Positions 5,554 through 11,038 of a stretch of DNA of 29,820 bases are shown here, in pieces. Origin of the DNA: a virus; IMG/VR virus record IMGVR_UViG_3300050821_004691, positions 1 through 29,820 of that record. The stretch is one strand, 5' to 3'. Position 1 is the first letter of the stretch. Each line of letters starts with the position of its first letter. The notes under the pieces were generated by a model. It was not told the DNA's origin, ran no database searches, and saw only the letters and a list, made by a program, of their open reading frames with translations. Both the position numbers and the translations under genes were made by a program.

Positions 5554-5580
5554 GCCCGGCCGTAGATGATACGGCCGGGC
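5554..5580 (-). terminator. Strong GC-rich hairpin after the winged-helix gene
   Basis: Perfect 11-bp stem GCCCGGCCGTA / TACGGCCGGGC with a 5-base loop, 22 bases past the stop of the 5603-5986 gene. No U-tract follows, so it may act as a terminator with help or as an RNA-stabilising end. Confidence 0.6.
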
Positions 5581-5602
5581 TACTGATTCGGCGGGTACTG
5601 AC

Positions 5603-5986
5603 TTAGGCGGTGACGCTCTCGTCCTCGGTCTTGGCCGGAGCCTTGACCACGGGATTGGCGAGGTGCCAAGCCTGTCCTTCCGCGGACTCGTCGAACCGCT
5701 TCTCCGCTTCCGACTTCGCCGCGAGGCGCGTCGCCTCGGGCACCGCGTTGATGGACACGCGGCCCAGCTCGGTCAGCTCGTAGCCGACATCCGCCTTGCT
5801 GACGAGGCCCTTGCCGATCAGCTCCTTGGTCTTCATGTAGAAGGCCGTGGTGGCGGTGTTGGTCTTCGCGCGGCCGATCCCGAAGTACGCGATCCGAAGC
5901 TTCCCGAACTTCACGGGCCCGTTCATCAGGGTCCGCAAGATCACGATCGCTCCGTCCTTCAACGACACCGGTTTCACGTCGCTCAT
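5603..5986 (-). CDS. Winged-helix DNA-binding protein, paralog 1 (127 aa)
   Basis: It starts at the ATG at 5986 with GGAGAC upstream. Residues 10-75 contain GPVKFGKLRIAYFGIGRAKT, NTATTAFYMKTKELIGKGLV and GYELTELGR, a helix-turn-helix followed by a beta wing ending in a T-x-x-G-R segment. Three other genes here share the pattern GP-x3-G-x-LR-x-AYFG...NT-x2-T-x-FY. A charged C-terminal extension with Ala/Glu helices follows. It has its own promoter (copy 2) and terminator, as expected for a regulator. DNA binding is inferred from fold-like pattern only. Confidence 0.75.
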   Translation of the reverse strand: MSDVKPVSLKDGAIVILRTLMNGPVKFGKLRIAYFGIGRAKTNTATTAFYMKTKELIGKGLVSKADVGYELTELGRVSINAVPEATRLAAKSEAEKRFDESAEGQAWHLANPVVKAPAKTEDESVTA

Positions 5987-6066
5987 GGTATGTCTCCTGC
6001 CTTGGATGCAGAGTATCCTACCGCCAAGGACTTATATTTTTGATGGTACTGTTACGTCGATGAATT

Positions 6067-6100
6067 ATTTTACTTAACGACCCCATTCAAATTTGTGAGG
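6067..6100 (-). promoter_or_regulatory. Phage promoter element, copy 2
   Basis: Minus strand CCTCACAAA (6100-6092), 19 bases containing GGTC at positions 10-13, then TAAAAT (6072-6067) followed by AATTCATC. Predicted start near 6060, serving the winged-helix gene that begins at 5986. One base off the perfect -10 of the other copies. Confidence 0.75.
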
Positions 6101-6103
6101 ATA

Positions 6104-6121
6104 GGGCAGACTGATCTACCC
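6104..6121 (-). terminator. Hairpin between the 6139 gene and promoter copy 2
   Basis: Minus-strand RNA GGGUAGA-ucag-UCUGCCC (7 bp with one U-G pair) lies just past the 187-aa gene and directly before promoter copy 2. No U-tract is present; terminator function is positional inference. Confidence 0.4.
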
Positions 6122-6138
6122 GAACAACGGTTCCTATC

Positions 6139-6702
6139 TTACTTGACGTCGTCCTTACCGATGGTCCGCGTCTGGGACTCGAGGGCGATCCGGGCATTCA
6201 TGGCCTCGGTCCTCTTGACCTTCGCCAGCGCCCGGGCCTGTTGAGCCTTAGCGTACCTGGTCTTCAGCGACTCTTCATACGTACCATCGTTGTCCCTGTT
6301 GAGACGGATGACTTGATTCATCCCAGGAACCTTACCTGCGATCCCGGTGATCAGGGTGATGTCATCGTTGACCAACCGGTACATCTCGTCGCGGATCGGA
6401 ATGCCTCCGCCTCCGGTCTTCTCTTCCCTGGTGAAAGGGTTAAGCCATTGACCGAAGTGAGGATCGAGTATCCCGGTGGACACCTCGCACGAGCCCCCGC
6501 TGCTTCGCCCCGGATCATCTTCCTTCCGGGCCTTGGCGTGGGTGAAACAGATCGCCAGGGTGACTTCAACCAGGATCTTCTGGAAGGCCGGTGCGTAAGG
6601 GACGTTGACGTACGCGAAGGCGGGAGACGCCGAGCCCATGTTCCAGCACAGGACGCAGCCAGATCTTGCACGAGGGTTCTTCAATTTGTTACCGCGGATC
6701 AT
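6139..6702 (-). CDS. Hypothetical protein with CxxC...CxxH (187 aa)
   Basis: The ATG at 6702 follows GGAG by eight bases and lies about 22 bases downstream of the predicted start of promoter copy 3. Near the N-terminus CVLCWN and, about 35 residues later, ICFTHAK give a possible zinc site. The middle is Gly/Ser-rich (SSGGSC, KTGGGGIPI) and the C-terminus is a long basic Ala-rich helix. Two tandem promoter copies precede it, so it is probably made in quantity. Not recognised. Confidence 0.75.
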   Translation of the reverse strand: MIRGNKLKNPRARSGCVLCWNMGSASPAFAYVNVPYAPAFQKILVEVTLAICFTHAKARKEDDPGRSSGGSCEVSTGILDPHFGQWLNPFTREEKTGGGGIPIRDEMYRLVNDDITLITGIAGKVPGMNQVIRLNRDNDGTYEESLKTRYAKAQQARALAKVKRTEAMNARIALESQTRTIGKDDVK

Positions 6703-6730
6703 ATAATGGTCTCCGAGTGGTTGATGGATT

Positions 6731-6764
6731 ATTATACTTTATGACCTCTAGATATTTTGTGAGG
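6731..6764 (-). promoter_or_regulatory. Phage promoter element, copy 3
   Basis: Minus strand CCTCACAAA (6764-6756), 19 bases with GGTC at positions 10-13, then TATAAT (6736-6731) and AATCCATC. It drives the 6702 gene with a short leader. Confidence 0.8.
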
Positions 6765-6802
6765 TAAGGACATCTAGGGATCATATAAAGAACCATGGCT
6801 AT

Positions 6803-6836
6803 ATTATAGTCATTGTCCAGTGGTCAATTTGTGAGG
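6803..6836 (-). promoter_or_regulatory. Phage promoter element, copy 4
   Basis: Minus strand CCTCACAAA (6836-6828), 19 bases with GGAC at positions 10-13, then TATAAT (6808-6803). It lies 72 bases upstream of copy 3, forming a tandem pair ahead of the same gene. An ATG at 6796 falls at the predicted start and opens a 35-codon frame that spans copy 3; that frame is not trusted. Confidence 0.8.
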
Positions 6837-6871
6837 AGCGAGCCGAAGGGGTTGGTAAGACTAATGCCTGT

Positions 6872-6889
6872 CCCCTGGGCCCAGTGGGG
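6872..6889 (-). terminator. GC-rich palindrome after the 6890 gene
   Basis: CCCCTGGGCCCAGTGGGG folds on itself with a bulged T. It touches the stop codon of the 74-aa winged-helix gene. It separates that gene from promoter copy 4; no U-tract. Confidence 0.4.
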
Positions 6890-7114
6890 TTAACGGTACT
6901 GCTTACGCCCAATGTCCGTGATCGAATACATTCCCACCATCGTCTTTTGAATCAACTCAGCTTCCATCATACGCTGAAGCTGATTGTAGAACGAAGTGTT
7001 CGACGGGTTCTTACATCTCTCTTCGCCGTAGTAAGCCAAGCGAAGCTGTCCATGAGTCTTAGGTCCTGATGCTAACGCCATCAGGATCTTCATCTTCTCG
7101 TTAGTGACAATCAT
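6890..7114 (-). CDS. Winged-helix DNA-binding protein, paralog 2 (74 aa)
   Basis: The start at 7114 is set by GGAGAGAT upstream; longer readings run into the preceding gene. The product is a minimal version of the family: ASGPKTHGQLRLAYYGEERC, then NTSFYNQLQRMMEAELIQ, a short strand turn and YSITDIGRKQYR. It lacks the C-terminal extensions of paralogs 1 and 3. It follows a zinc-ribbon gene by one base, so the two are probably co-translated. Confidence 0.75.
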   Translation of the reverse strand: MIVTNEKMKILMALASGPKTHGQLRLAYYGEERCKNPSNTSFYNQLQRMMEAELIQKTMVGMYSITDIGRKQYR

Positions 7115-7115
7115 G

Positions 7116-7298
7116 TTATCTCTCCGTGATACAGTCCGTCTCGTTACACGTCGGGCAGTTGTCCTTGTTCTTGCCAAGCTGATCTGCCGTGAGAACGTCG
7201 AAGCATGCGGTGCATAGGTACTCCAACGCCGTCAACGTCTCCTGAGGTACTTCTTCCGACTCTTCAACGAACTCTTCTCCTTCGTTATCTCGATTCAT
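7116..7298 (-). CDS. Acidic zinc-ribbon protein (60 aa)
   Basis: A strong AAGGAGATCAA precedes the ATG at 7298. The N-terminus is very acidic (NEGEEFVEESEE) and is followed by YLCTACFDVL and NCPTCNETDC, a clear two-knuckle C-x2-C...C-x2-C zinc ribbon. Such small ribbons are common in phages as accessory nucleic-acid or polymerase-binding proteins; the role here is unknown. It sits downstream of the structured 7299-7608 region. Confidence 0.75.
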   Translation of the reverse strand: MNRDNEGEEFVEESEEVPQETLTALEYLCTACFDVLTADQLGKNKDNCPTCNETDCITER

Positions 7299-7608
7299 TT
7301 GATCTCCTTGAGACAGACTGCTAGCAACACATCCCGCACCTCTGCTACGTACCGTATTCGCTTATACATCTAACATACGTTAGCTCCCTTTTTGTGACCT
7401 CGTGAGTATGCCTACTACGGTACATCTCAACGTACAACCGCGGTAGGCTTAGCAACCTCCTATGCAGATACCCCTATCCGGGACGTTGCTACCCTTGGTA
7501 GGGCCGACGGGTGCATGTACTGCGGCCCAGTACGTGCATGCTATAGACGTCATAGCAAGACGGCACACCAACCATTTAGATTGATGTGCCGAATGCTACG
7601 GCGTCAGC
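7299..7608 (-). other. Gene-free, hairpin-rich region (possible structured RNA or leader)
   Basis: No credible gene on either strand over 310 bases. The right half holds successive hairpins: GGCACACCAA/TTGATGTGCC (7562-7590), TGCTAT/ATAGCA (7539-7557), TGCATGTACT/AGTACGTGCA (7512-7538), CTACC/GGTAG (7489-7501) and AGCAAC/GTTGCT (7451-7490, competing with the previous one). A palindrome CTAACATACGTTAG (7370-7383) lies near a TATAAG. It may be an untranslated leader for the 7298 gene, a small RNA, or both. Confidence 0.5.
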
Positions 7609-7953
7609 TTAGGCTTGCGGGTGCTCCGCTTCCCACTTCAGCTGCGCTTCCGACTTGATCGCGGACAGGAACGTCATCCACTGATCGCCCTTCTCCTTCT
7701 TGATGAAGGCGAGCATCAGCTCGCCCGCAACGTCGAGGCTGTAAGGCCCCTTCACGACGTCCTGCTTGACCAACTTCTCCACAACAGCCTGCTTCAGCTT
7801 GTTGTAGAACGACGTGTTGGCCGTGTTGCCCTCAGCGCGTCCCTTCCCGAAGTAGGCGATGCGCAAAGCCCCGTGCGTCTTGGGGCCGCTCGCCAACTCC
7901 CGAACGATGATCAGACGGGGATTGGACAGCTTGAGGATTTCCGTGTCGCTCAT
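7609..7953 (-). CDS. Winged-helix DNA-binding protein, paralog 3 (114 aa)
   Basis: ATG at 7953 with GGAG seven bases upstream. The core ASGPKTHGALRIAYFGKGRA, NTANTSFYNKLKQAVVEKLV is nearly identical in places to paralogs 1 and 2. The usual T-x-x-G-R end of the wing is replaced by YSLDVAGELM, and a C-terminal helical extension with several Trp follows. A leader with competing hairpins (7981-8055) lies directly upstream. Confidence 0.75.
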   Translation of the reverse strand: MSDTEILKLSNPRLIIVRELASGPKTHGALRIAYFGKGRAEGNTANTSFYNKLKQAVVEKLVKQDVVKGPYSLDVAGELMLAFIKKEKGDQWMTFLSAIKSEAQLKWEAEHPQA

Positions 7954-7996
7954 TGTATTACTCCTTACATCTTACGTCTTGGCTACGCTACGCCTT

Positions 7997-8055
7997 GTAG
8001 CCTTAGTTAACCAGCCAAGGCCTGTGCGAGCGCCTTGGCTGGTCCGTAAGGCTAC
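7997..8055 (-). terminator. Long hairpin after the methyltransferase gene / before paralog 3
   Basis: Outer arms GTAGCCTTA (7997-8005) and TAAGGCTAC (8047-8055), inner arms CCAGCCAAGGC (8011-8021) and GCCTTGGCTGG (8032-8042), all perfect. It starts at the stop codon of the upstream gene. GTAGCC (7997-8002) can instead pair with GGCTAC at 7981-7986, so two alternative structures are possible. Confidence 0.6.
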
Positions 8056-8483
8056 TAGTACTGCACTCCCTTCTTCGAGCAAGTGCATAGACGGAAGAAG
8101 ACTCTCCCTTCATCTCCTACCATACTATCCACGATCTTGAATCCAGCATCTTGGAACGGACGAATGAACGTCCTCTTGTACGTTTCCAAGCTTACGTTTC
8201 TACCTGTGTAAGGATTTTCCAGGTAATCGATTATCTCGATGATGGCTTCCGGGGTCATTATCTCTTTCAGATGTTTCACCATCCGCTTCATCTGTCCGCC
8301 ATTGTAGCGGAGACTGTAAGAGAAGAAGGCTAGACCGAAGCCGCTGTGCCTTATCTTATCCTTACCCAACCACTTGAACTCATTCCTTACTCCGAAAGGA
8401 ATGTCTGCGTAGTGCACGTTGAGTTCTACGTTCAACGCTTTAACCATGAAGCGTTCACCTGATCCAATGTTAAGTACTTTCAT
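8055..8483 (-). CDS. Small SAM-dependent methyltransferase-like protein (142 aa)
   Basis: ATG at 8483 preceded by AGGAGAAC. The N-terminus MKVLNIGSGERF matches motif I of class I methyltransferases (V-L-x-x-G-x-G), HYADIPFG supplies the acidic residue expected after strand 2, and GLAFFSYSLRY looks like the motif IV strand. A helix with MTPEAIIEIIDY and a C-terminal FKIVDSMVG strand complete a Rossmann-like layout. At 142 residues it is shorter than typical members (about 200 or more), and several helices seem trimmed. The substrate cannot be told. It is the last gene of the 9515-8055 operon. Confidence 0.65.
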   Translation of the reverse strand: MKVLNIGSGERFMVKALNVELNVHYADIPFGVRNEFKWLGKDKIRHSGFGLAFFSYSLRYNGGQMKRMVKHLKEIMTPEAIIEIIDYLENPYTGRNVSLETYKRTFIRPFQDAGFKIVDSMVGDEGRVFFRLCTCSKKGVQY

Positions 8484-8492
8484 TTTGTTCTC

Positions 8493-8627
8493 CTATACTG
8501 AACGCATCATGCTTCTTACTATCTTCCGGATGAACTGTGCCAGGTATGCATGCATAGGGCACAGCGTAGCGTCTATGTCGTGATCGTACTCCGCCTTCTC
8601 TTTACAGTCGGGGTATTCGCACTGCAT
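8493..8627 (-). CDS. C4/C2HC zinc-finger-like protein (44 aa)
   Basis: Two adjacent ATGs exist (8630 and 8627); AGGAG is five bases from the second, while the first forms an ATGA overlap. MQCEYPDCKEKAEYD followed by LCPMHAYL gives C-x4-C...C-x2-H, a compact zinc finger of a type seen in many phage small proteins. The tail is basic (FIRKIVRSMMRSV), consistent with nucleic-acid contact, which is inference. Confidence 0.7.
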   Translation of the reverse strand: MQCEYPDCKEKAEYDHDIDATLCPMHAYLAQFIRKIVRSMMRSV

Positions 8628-8776
8628 CATTTCTCCTTGACGTCGAATACGTCTACCGTCATTGCTCCTCTATAGAGAGCAACGCGGACACCATTCTTAA
8701 ACTGTTCAAGCTCTTCCTTGAACCGTTCTTCTTCGCCATCGTTCATCTCAACGCGCAGCAGTATGATCTTGGTCAT
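8627..8776 (-). CDS. Hypothetical acidic protein (49 aa)
   Basis: ATG at 8776 begins inside the previous gene (29-base overlap) and the stop overlaps the next start. The product MTKIILLRVEMNDGEEERFK continues with a charged helix and two strands (VRVALYRGAMTVDVFDV). The ribosome binding site is probably GGAGG at 8781-8785, within the upstream gene. Unknown function. Confidence 0.6.
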   Translation of the reverse strand: MTKIILLRVEMNDGEEERFKEELEQFKNGVRVALYRGAMTVDVFDVKEK

Positions 8777-9029
8777 GTGCCTCCTTCCAGAACTCTAAGC
8801 CTTTCTTTGTAAGAACGTAAACGATGTTGACCGCTCTTCCCGTCGTCGTGTAGTAGTGAGTGCTCACTCTCCTTATGAGCTTCATATCGATTACATAGCT
8901 CATCGCCATGTAGAAAGATATCGTATGATTCTTGTGCGGGAAGAATGCAAAGTACTCTCTACGTATAGTAGAGAAGTTCTTTGGTCCAGCTTTCAACGTA
9001 TCGGTAAAGAAGAATCTCGATGTCTTCAT
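8748..9029 (-). CDS. Winged-helix-like protein, divergent paralog 4 (93 aa)
   Basis: ATG at 9029 with GAGGTGA upstream and an ATGA overlap. The pattern of the family is kept but degenerate: KAGPKNFSTIRREYFAFF, then HTISFYMAMSYVIDMKLIRR, a longer wing with Thr/Tyr (THYYTTTGR) and VYVLTKKGLEFW. The Gly-Leu-Arg core (G-x-LR) is replaced by STIRR. It lies mid-operon, unlike paralogs 1 and 3. Confidence 0.6.
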   Translation of the reverse strand: MKTSRFFFTDTLKAGPKNFSTIRREYFAFFPHKNHTISFYMAMSYVIDMKLIRRVSTHYYTTTGRAVNIVYVLTKKGLEFWKEAHDQDHTAAR

Positions 9030-9190
9030 TGAGTCTTCACCTCATCGATCTTGATTTTCGTCTGAGTCTTGCCCTTCGAGTCAGCTGCATCTCGAAGCAG
9101 TTCGTATCTCCATCGGAACAGAGATGCTCTGACAGCATCTTCCGCCAAATGGAACGTATCCACTTGAATGACGAACACAAGTTTCTTCAT
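9026..9190 (-). CDS. Hypothetical protein (54 aa)
   Basis: The ATG at 9190 is chosen over one at 9229 because GGAGGT lies nine bases upstream and it overlaps the previous stop. It begins MKKLVFVIQVDTFHLAEDAV and then turns basic and helical. Small and soluble; no match recognised. Confidence 0.65.
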   Translation of the reverse strand: MKKLVFVIQVDTFHLAEDAVRASLFRWRYELLRDAADSKGKTQTKIKIDEVKTQ

Positions 9191-9384
9191 CCTATTTTGA
9201 CCTCCGATCCATTTTTGGTAACCTTCCATCCGGATTGTTCCATGAGAGAGATAAACCCTCTCCTGTCTTTACGAACGAGATCGTCGAGCGTCCGACGGAA
9301 CTGAACAAGAGACATAGCCGCCTGTCCCTTGATACGACGATCCTTACGATACATCATGTACATCCTATCGTACGGTATCTTCAT
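9187..9384 (-). CDS. Basic hypothetical protein (65 aa)
   Basis: ATG at 9384 with GAGGT five bases upstream; three bases separate it from the preceding stop codon. The product is strongly basic (MYRKDRRIKGQAAMS, LDDLVRKDRRGFISLM) and ends with two short strands (GWKVTKNGSEVKIG), a layout that could be a small DNA-binding wing, though no motif is decisive. Confidence 0.7.
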   Translation of the reverse strand: MKIPYDRMYMMYRKDRRIKGQAAMSLVQFRRTLDDLVRKDRRGFISLMEQSGWKVTKNGSEVKIG

Positions 9385-9386
9385 CG

Positions 9387-9515
9387 TTACCTCTTAGGTA
9401 TGATCACCGCGTCGTAGAAGATAGTGACTCTACCCTTCGACGGCTTCTTAACATCCTTGAGTATCGACTTCGCGATCGCCTTCGCCAACTTCACTATCTC
9501 AGGTCTAGGTTTCAT
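9387..9515 (-). CDS. Basic hypothetical protein, first gene of leftward operon (42 aa)
   Basis: ATG at 9515 has an excellent AAAGGAGATAGC ahead of it. The product MKPRPEIVKLAKAIAKSILK is Lys-rich and probably helical, ending RVTIFYDAVIIPKR. It heads a seven-gene unit that runs to the hairpin at 7997-8055. Confidence 0.65.
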   Translation of the reverse strand: MKPRPEIVKLAKAIAKSILKDVKKPSKGRVTIFYDAVIIPKR

Positions 9516-9767
9516 TGCTATCTCCTTTAAAGCATACTGCTGGTGCCCTAGTCTATCTCATATCTCTCGATGTAAGAATCTACTAGGGGTGGGCGGGGTA
9601 TATGACGCCGGGGTCATATACCGTATATACATGGGGGACGTATACCGGGGATATAACGGGGGTGCATATACCCCGGCGATTTCGTGCATTTTACGAAATA
9701 GTTTGTAATTATGTGTGTACCCGGGTTTTACCAAAATTGGCATTTTTAACTTCATTTTTGAGGTAAC

Positions 9768-9780
9768 TTATAGTAGTAGA
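9768..9780 (-). promoter_or_regulatory. TCTACTACTATAA element, second copy
   Basis: Same 13-mer as at 1738-1750, again leftward and again in a gene-free region. TATAAG could be the -10 of a leftward promoter with a leader of about 250 bases through the iteron-like repeats. Confidence 0.35.
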
Positions 9781-9839
9781 TCTCCCGCAAATAAGGCTGA
9801 CCCTGACCCGCTAATCACCCTGTAAAATCCAGAAATGCA

Positions 9840-9883
9840 CCCCAAAAAATTTACAAAATTTACAACAGAATTTGGGGTATAAT
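9840..9883 (+). promoter_or_regulatory. Rightward promoter with flanking inverted repeat
   Basis: A perfect TATAAT (9878-9883) follows an inverted repeat CCCCAAA (9840-9846) / TTTGGGG (9871-9877) that encloses a tandem AATTTACAA. There is no good -35 hexamer at 17 bases. The repeat could be an operator. The start of transcription would fall almost on the ATG at 9889. Confidence 0.5.
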
Positions 9884-9888
9884 TGTCT

Positions 9889-10005
9889 ATGAAAGAGAAG
9901 TATTGGTGGATCGCTGAGCTGCTAGCTGCGGCTGTGACGATCCTTTTGTTGATTGCATGGGCTGCAATCTACTTCTTAATCAAACCGCTCACTGGAGGAT
10001 CATAA
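9889..10005 (+). CDS. Single-helix membrane peptide (38 aa)
   Basis: ATG at 9889 lies six bases after TATAAT, so its message would be leaderless or nearly so; there is no ribosome binding site. The product MKEKYWWIAELLAAAVTILL continues as a membrane helix and ends KPLTGGS. Its stop overlaps the next ATG (TAATG), which supports it being translated. Confidence 0.5.
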   Translation: MKEKYWWIAELLAAAVTILLLIAWAAIYFLIKPLTGGS

Positions 10006-10292
10006 TGGAAGAGAAGATTGAGGAGAAGCCCGATCCGGATGTGGTATTTAATAAGCTTATGAATACGCCAGAGGGCTGGCGTAAGGTAGCATCTTGCATG
10101 GTGAATCCAATTCGCCTCAAGCTTAAAGATCTTTACGCATACGAAATGACAAAAGAACAAGAATATATAATTTATGCTGAAGTTTATAAAGCACATCTGC
10201 TGAGAGCTGCCACGTTTAATTATAAAGAAGCTCTCAGGATGGAAGATAGACTGGTTGGAGAATTCAAAGGTAACAAAACGATAATCTCATGA
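10005..10292 (+). CDS. Hypothetical protein (95 aa)
   Basis: The start at 10005 is set by GGAGG seven bases upstream and the TAATG junction; the in-frame ATG further left lies inside the previous gene. The product is charged and helical, with MNTPEGWRKVASCMVNPIRL and a YKEALRMEDRLVGEF tail. First well-translated gene of the rightward operon. Not recognised. Confidence 0.75.
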   Translation: MEEKIEEKPDPDVVFNKLMNTPEGWRKVASCMVNPIRLKLKDLYAYEMTKEQEYIIYAEVYKAHLLRAATFNYKEALRMEDRLVGEFKGNKTIIS

Positions 10293-10495
10293 AAGAAAAG
10301 AAAACAAAAGTAATCTGGGCCGCAATAGTAGTTCCAGACGATAAAGAAGTAATTGCAATAGAACCACTAAGAATTAAATGTAAAAATGGATGGTTCGACG
10401 TAGAAACGATCACGATTGAAGGGCATACGAGCAAGCCAGACGACTTTCTAAAGAAAGTGTCCGAGCTAATCATCAATGCTCCCGCACTGTTATGA
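10289..10495 (+). CDS. Hypothetical protein (68 aa)
   Basis: ATGA overlap with the previous gene. The product MKEKKTKVIWAAIVVPDDKE is followed by strands (EVIAIEPLRIKCKNGWFDVE) and ends with a short helix, suggesting a small beta-rich fold. No family recognised. Confidence 0.7.
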   Translation: MKEKKTKVIWAAIVVPDDKEVIAIEPLRIKCKNGWFDVETITIEGHTSKPDDFLKKVSELIINAPALL

Positions 10496-10686
10496 AGAAG
10501 AAAGATAAGTTAGCTCTTGTACGCCCTGAGAAACTGAGAGAAAAGATATATGACATTGTTTATTCTGGCCTTGATTGTCCTGTTTTATATGACAAACTGA
10601 TAAAAATATTAGAGGATCACGGAACATACCTCGATCATAGACTAGAGAAGACGAACAAGAAGTGGAAGAGAGGAGAGTTTGTCTGA
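10492..10686 (+). CDS. Basic hypothetical protein (64 aa)
   Basis: ATGA overlap with the previous gene, no separate ribosome binding site. Lys-rich, helical product starting MKKKDKLALVRPEKLREKIY and ending KTNKKWKRGEFV. Unknown role. Confidence 0.7.
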   Translation: MKKKDKLALVRPEKLREKIYDIVYSGLDCPVLYDKLIKILEDHGTYLDHRLEKTNKKWKRGEFV

Positions 10687-10877
10687 TGAAACTAGCTTCT
10701 AACCTGTGCTGCACACTATCTCCTATCATGTACTGTCGCAACTGTCGGTGGAAGTTATGCCAGGAATGCAAAGATAATCTATATCCACGTCCGTCTCTAG
10801 GCAAGGGAGCAGAGATAGCTCTGCATCATTCCTATCATTCTCTGTGTATCAAACGAGATATTAATTATTTTAAATGA
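10686..10877 (+). CDS. Cys-rich LCCT-type protein (63 aa)
   Basis: The ATG shares one base with the previous stop (TGATG). MKLASNLCCTLSPIMYCRNC is followed by KLCQECKDNL, giving several Cys pairs suited to one or two metal sites. The opening LCCT...C-x2-C pattern recurs in the leftward gene at 11505-11735 (KLCCTVNP, then VCQRC), so the two are likely paralogs. Confidence 0.7.
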   Translation: MKLASNLCCTLSPIMYCRNCRWKLCQECKDNLYPRPSLGKGAEIALHHSYHSLCIKRDINYFK

Positions 10878-11038
10878 ACGAAAAGAAATTTCTATCGACT
10901 ATCTGTCGCATTCTCGGTCATAATATCTTTAAGGATGCCAATGACTTTGCCGACATCTGCACCAGATGCGGGTATAGAGAGTCATGGATGGATAAGTTTA
11001 TCAACCATAAGAAGAAAGGATGCGAGGGTTGCAAGTGA
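10874..11038 (+). CDS. CRxxGH-type zinc protein (54 aa)
   Basis: ATGA overlap. MNEKKFLSTICRILGHNIFK is followed by DICTRCGY and GCEGC. The C-R-x2-G-H ... C-x-R-C-G layout matches small phage/prophage proteins of the DUF1660 type as I remember them. The same motif occurs in 11035-11328 and 11737-12087. Confidence 0.7.
   Translation: MNEKKFLSTICRILGHNIFKDANDFADICTRCGYRESWMDKFINHKKKGCEGCK

Larger units (their letters stand above)
9516..9888. other. Divergent intergenic region with iteron-like repeats
   Basis: No credible gene on either strand between the leftward and rightward operons. 9585-9676 is packed with alternating TATA and GGGG blocks and two palindromes: GGTATATGAC/GTCATATACC (9597-9622) and CCGGGGATAT/ATAT-a-CCCCGG (9645-9676). 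Further right are ATTTCGT/ACGAAAT (9679-9699), the TCTACTACTATAA element (9768-9780, leftward) and a tandem AATTTACAA pair. Candidate control region or replication origin. Confidence 0.5.

Noticed and set aside
5663-6043. A 126-codon rightward frame opposite winged-helix paralog 1
   Set aside because: The opposite strand has a clear family, promoter, ribosome binding site and terminator; this frame mirrors its codon bias.
7387-7418. Possible fifth copy of the CCTCACAAA promoter
   Set aside because: The box reads GGTCACAAA and the nearest TATAAG is 24 rather than 19 bases away.
9424-9755. Open frames on both strands through the iteron-like region
   Set aside because: Their Tyr/Gly/Pro-rich products simply reflect the repeated TATA and GGGG blocks.
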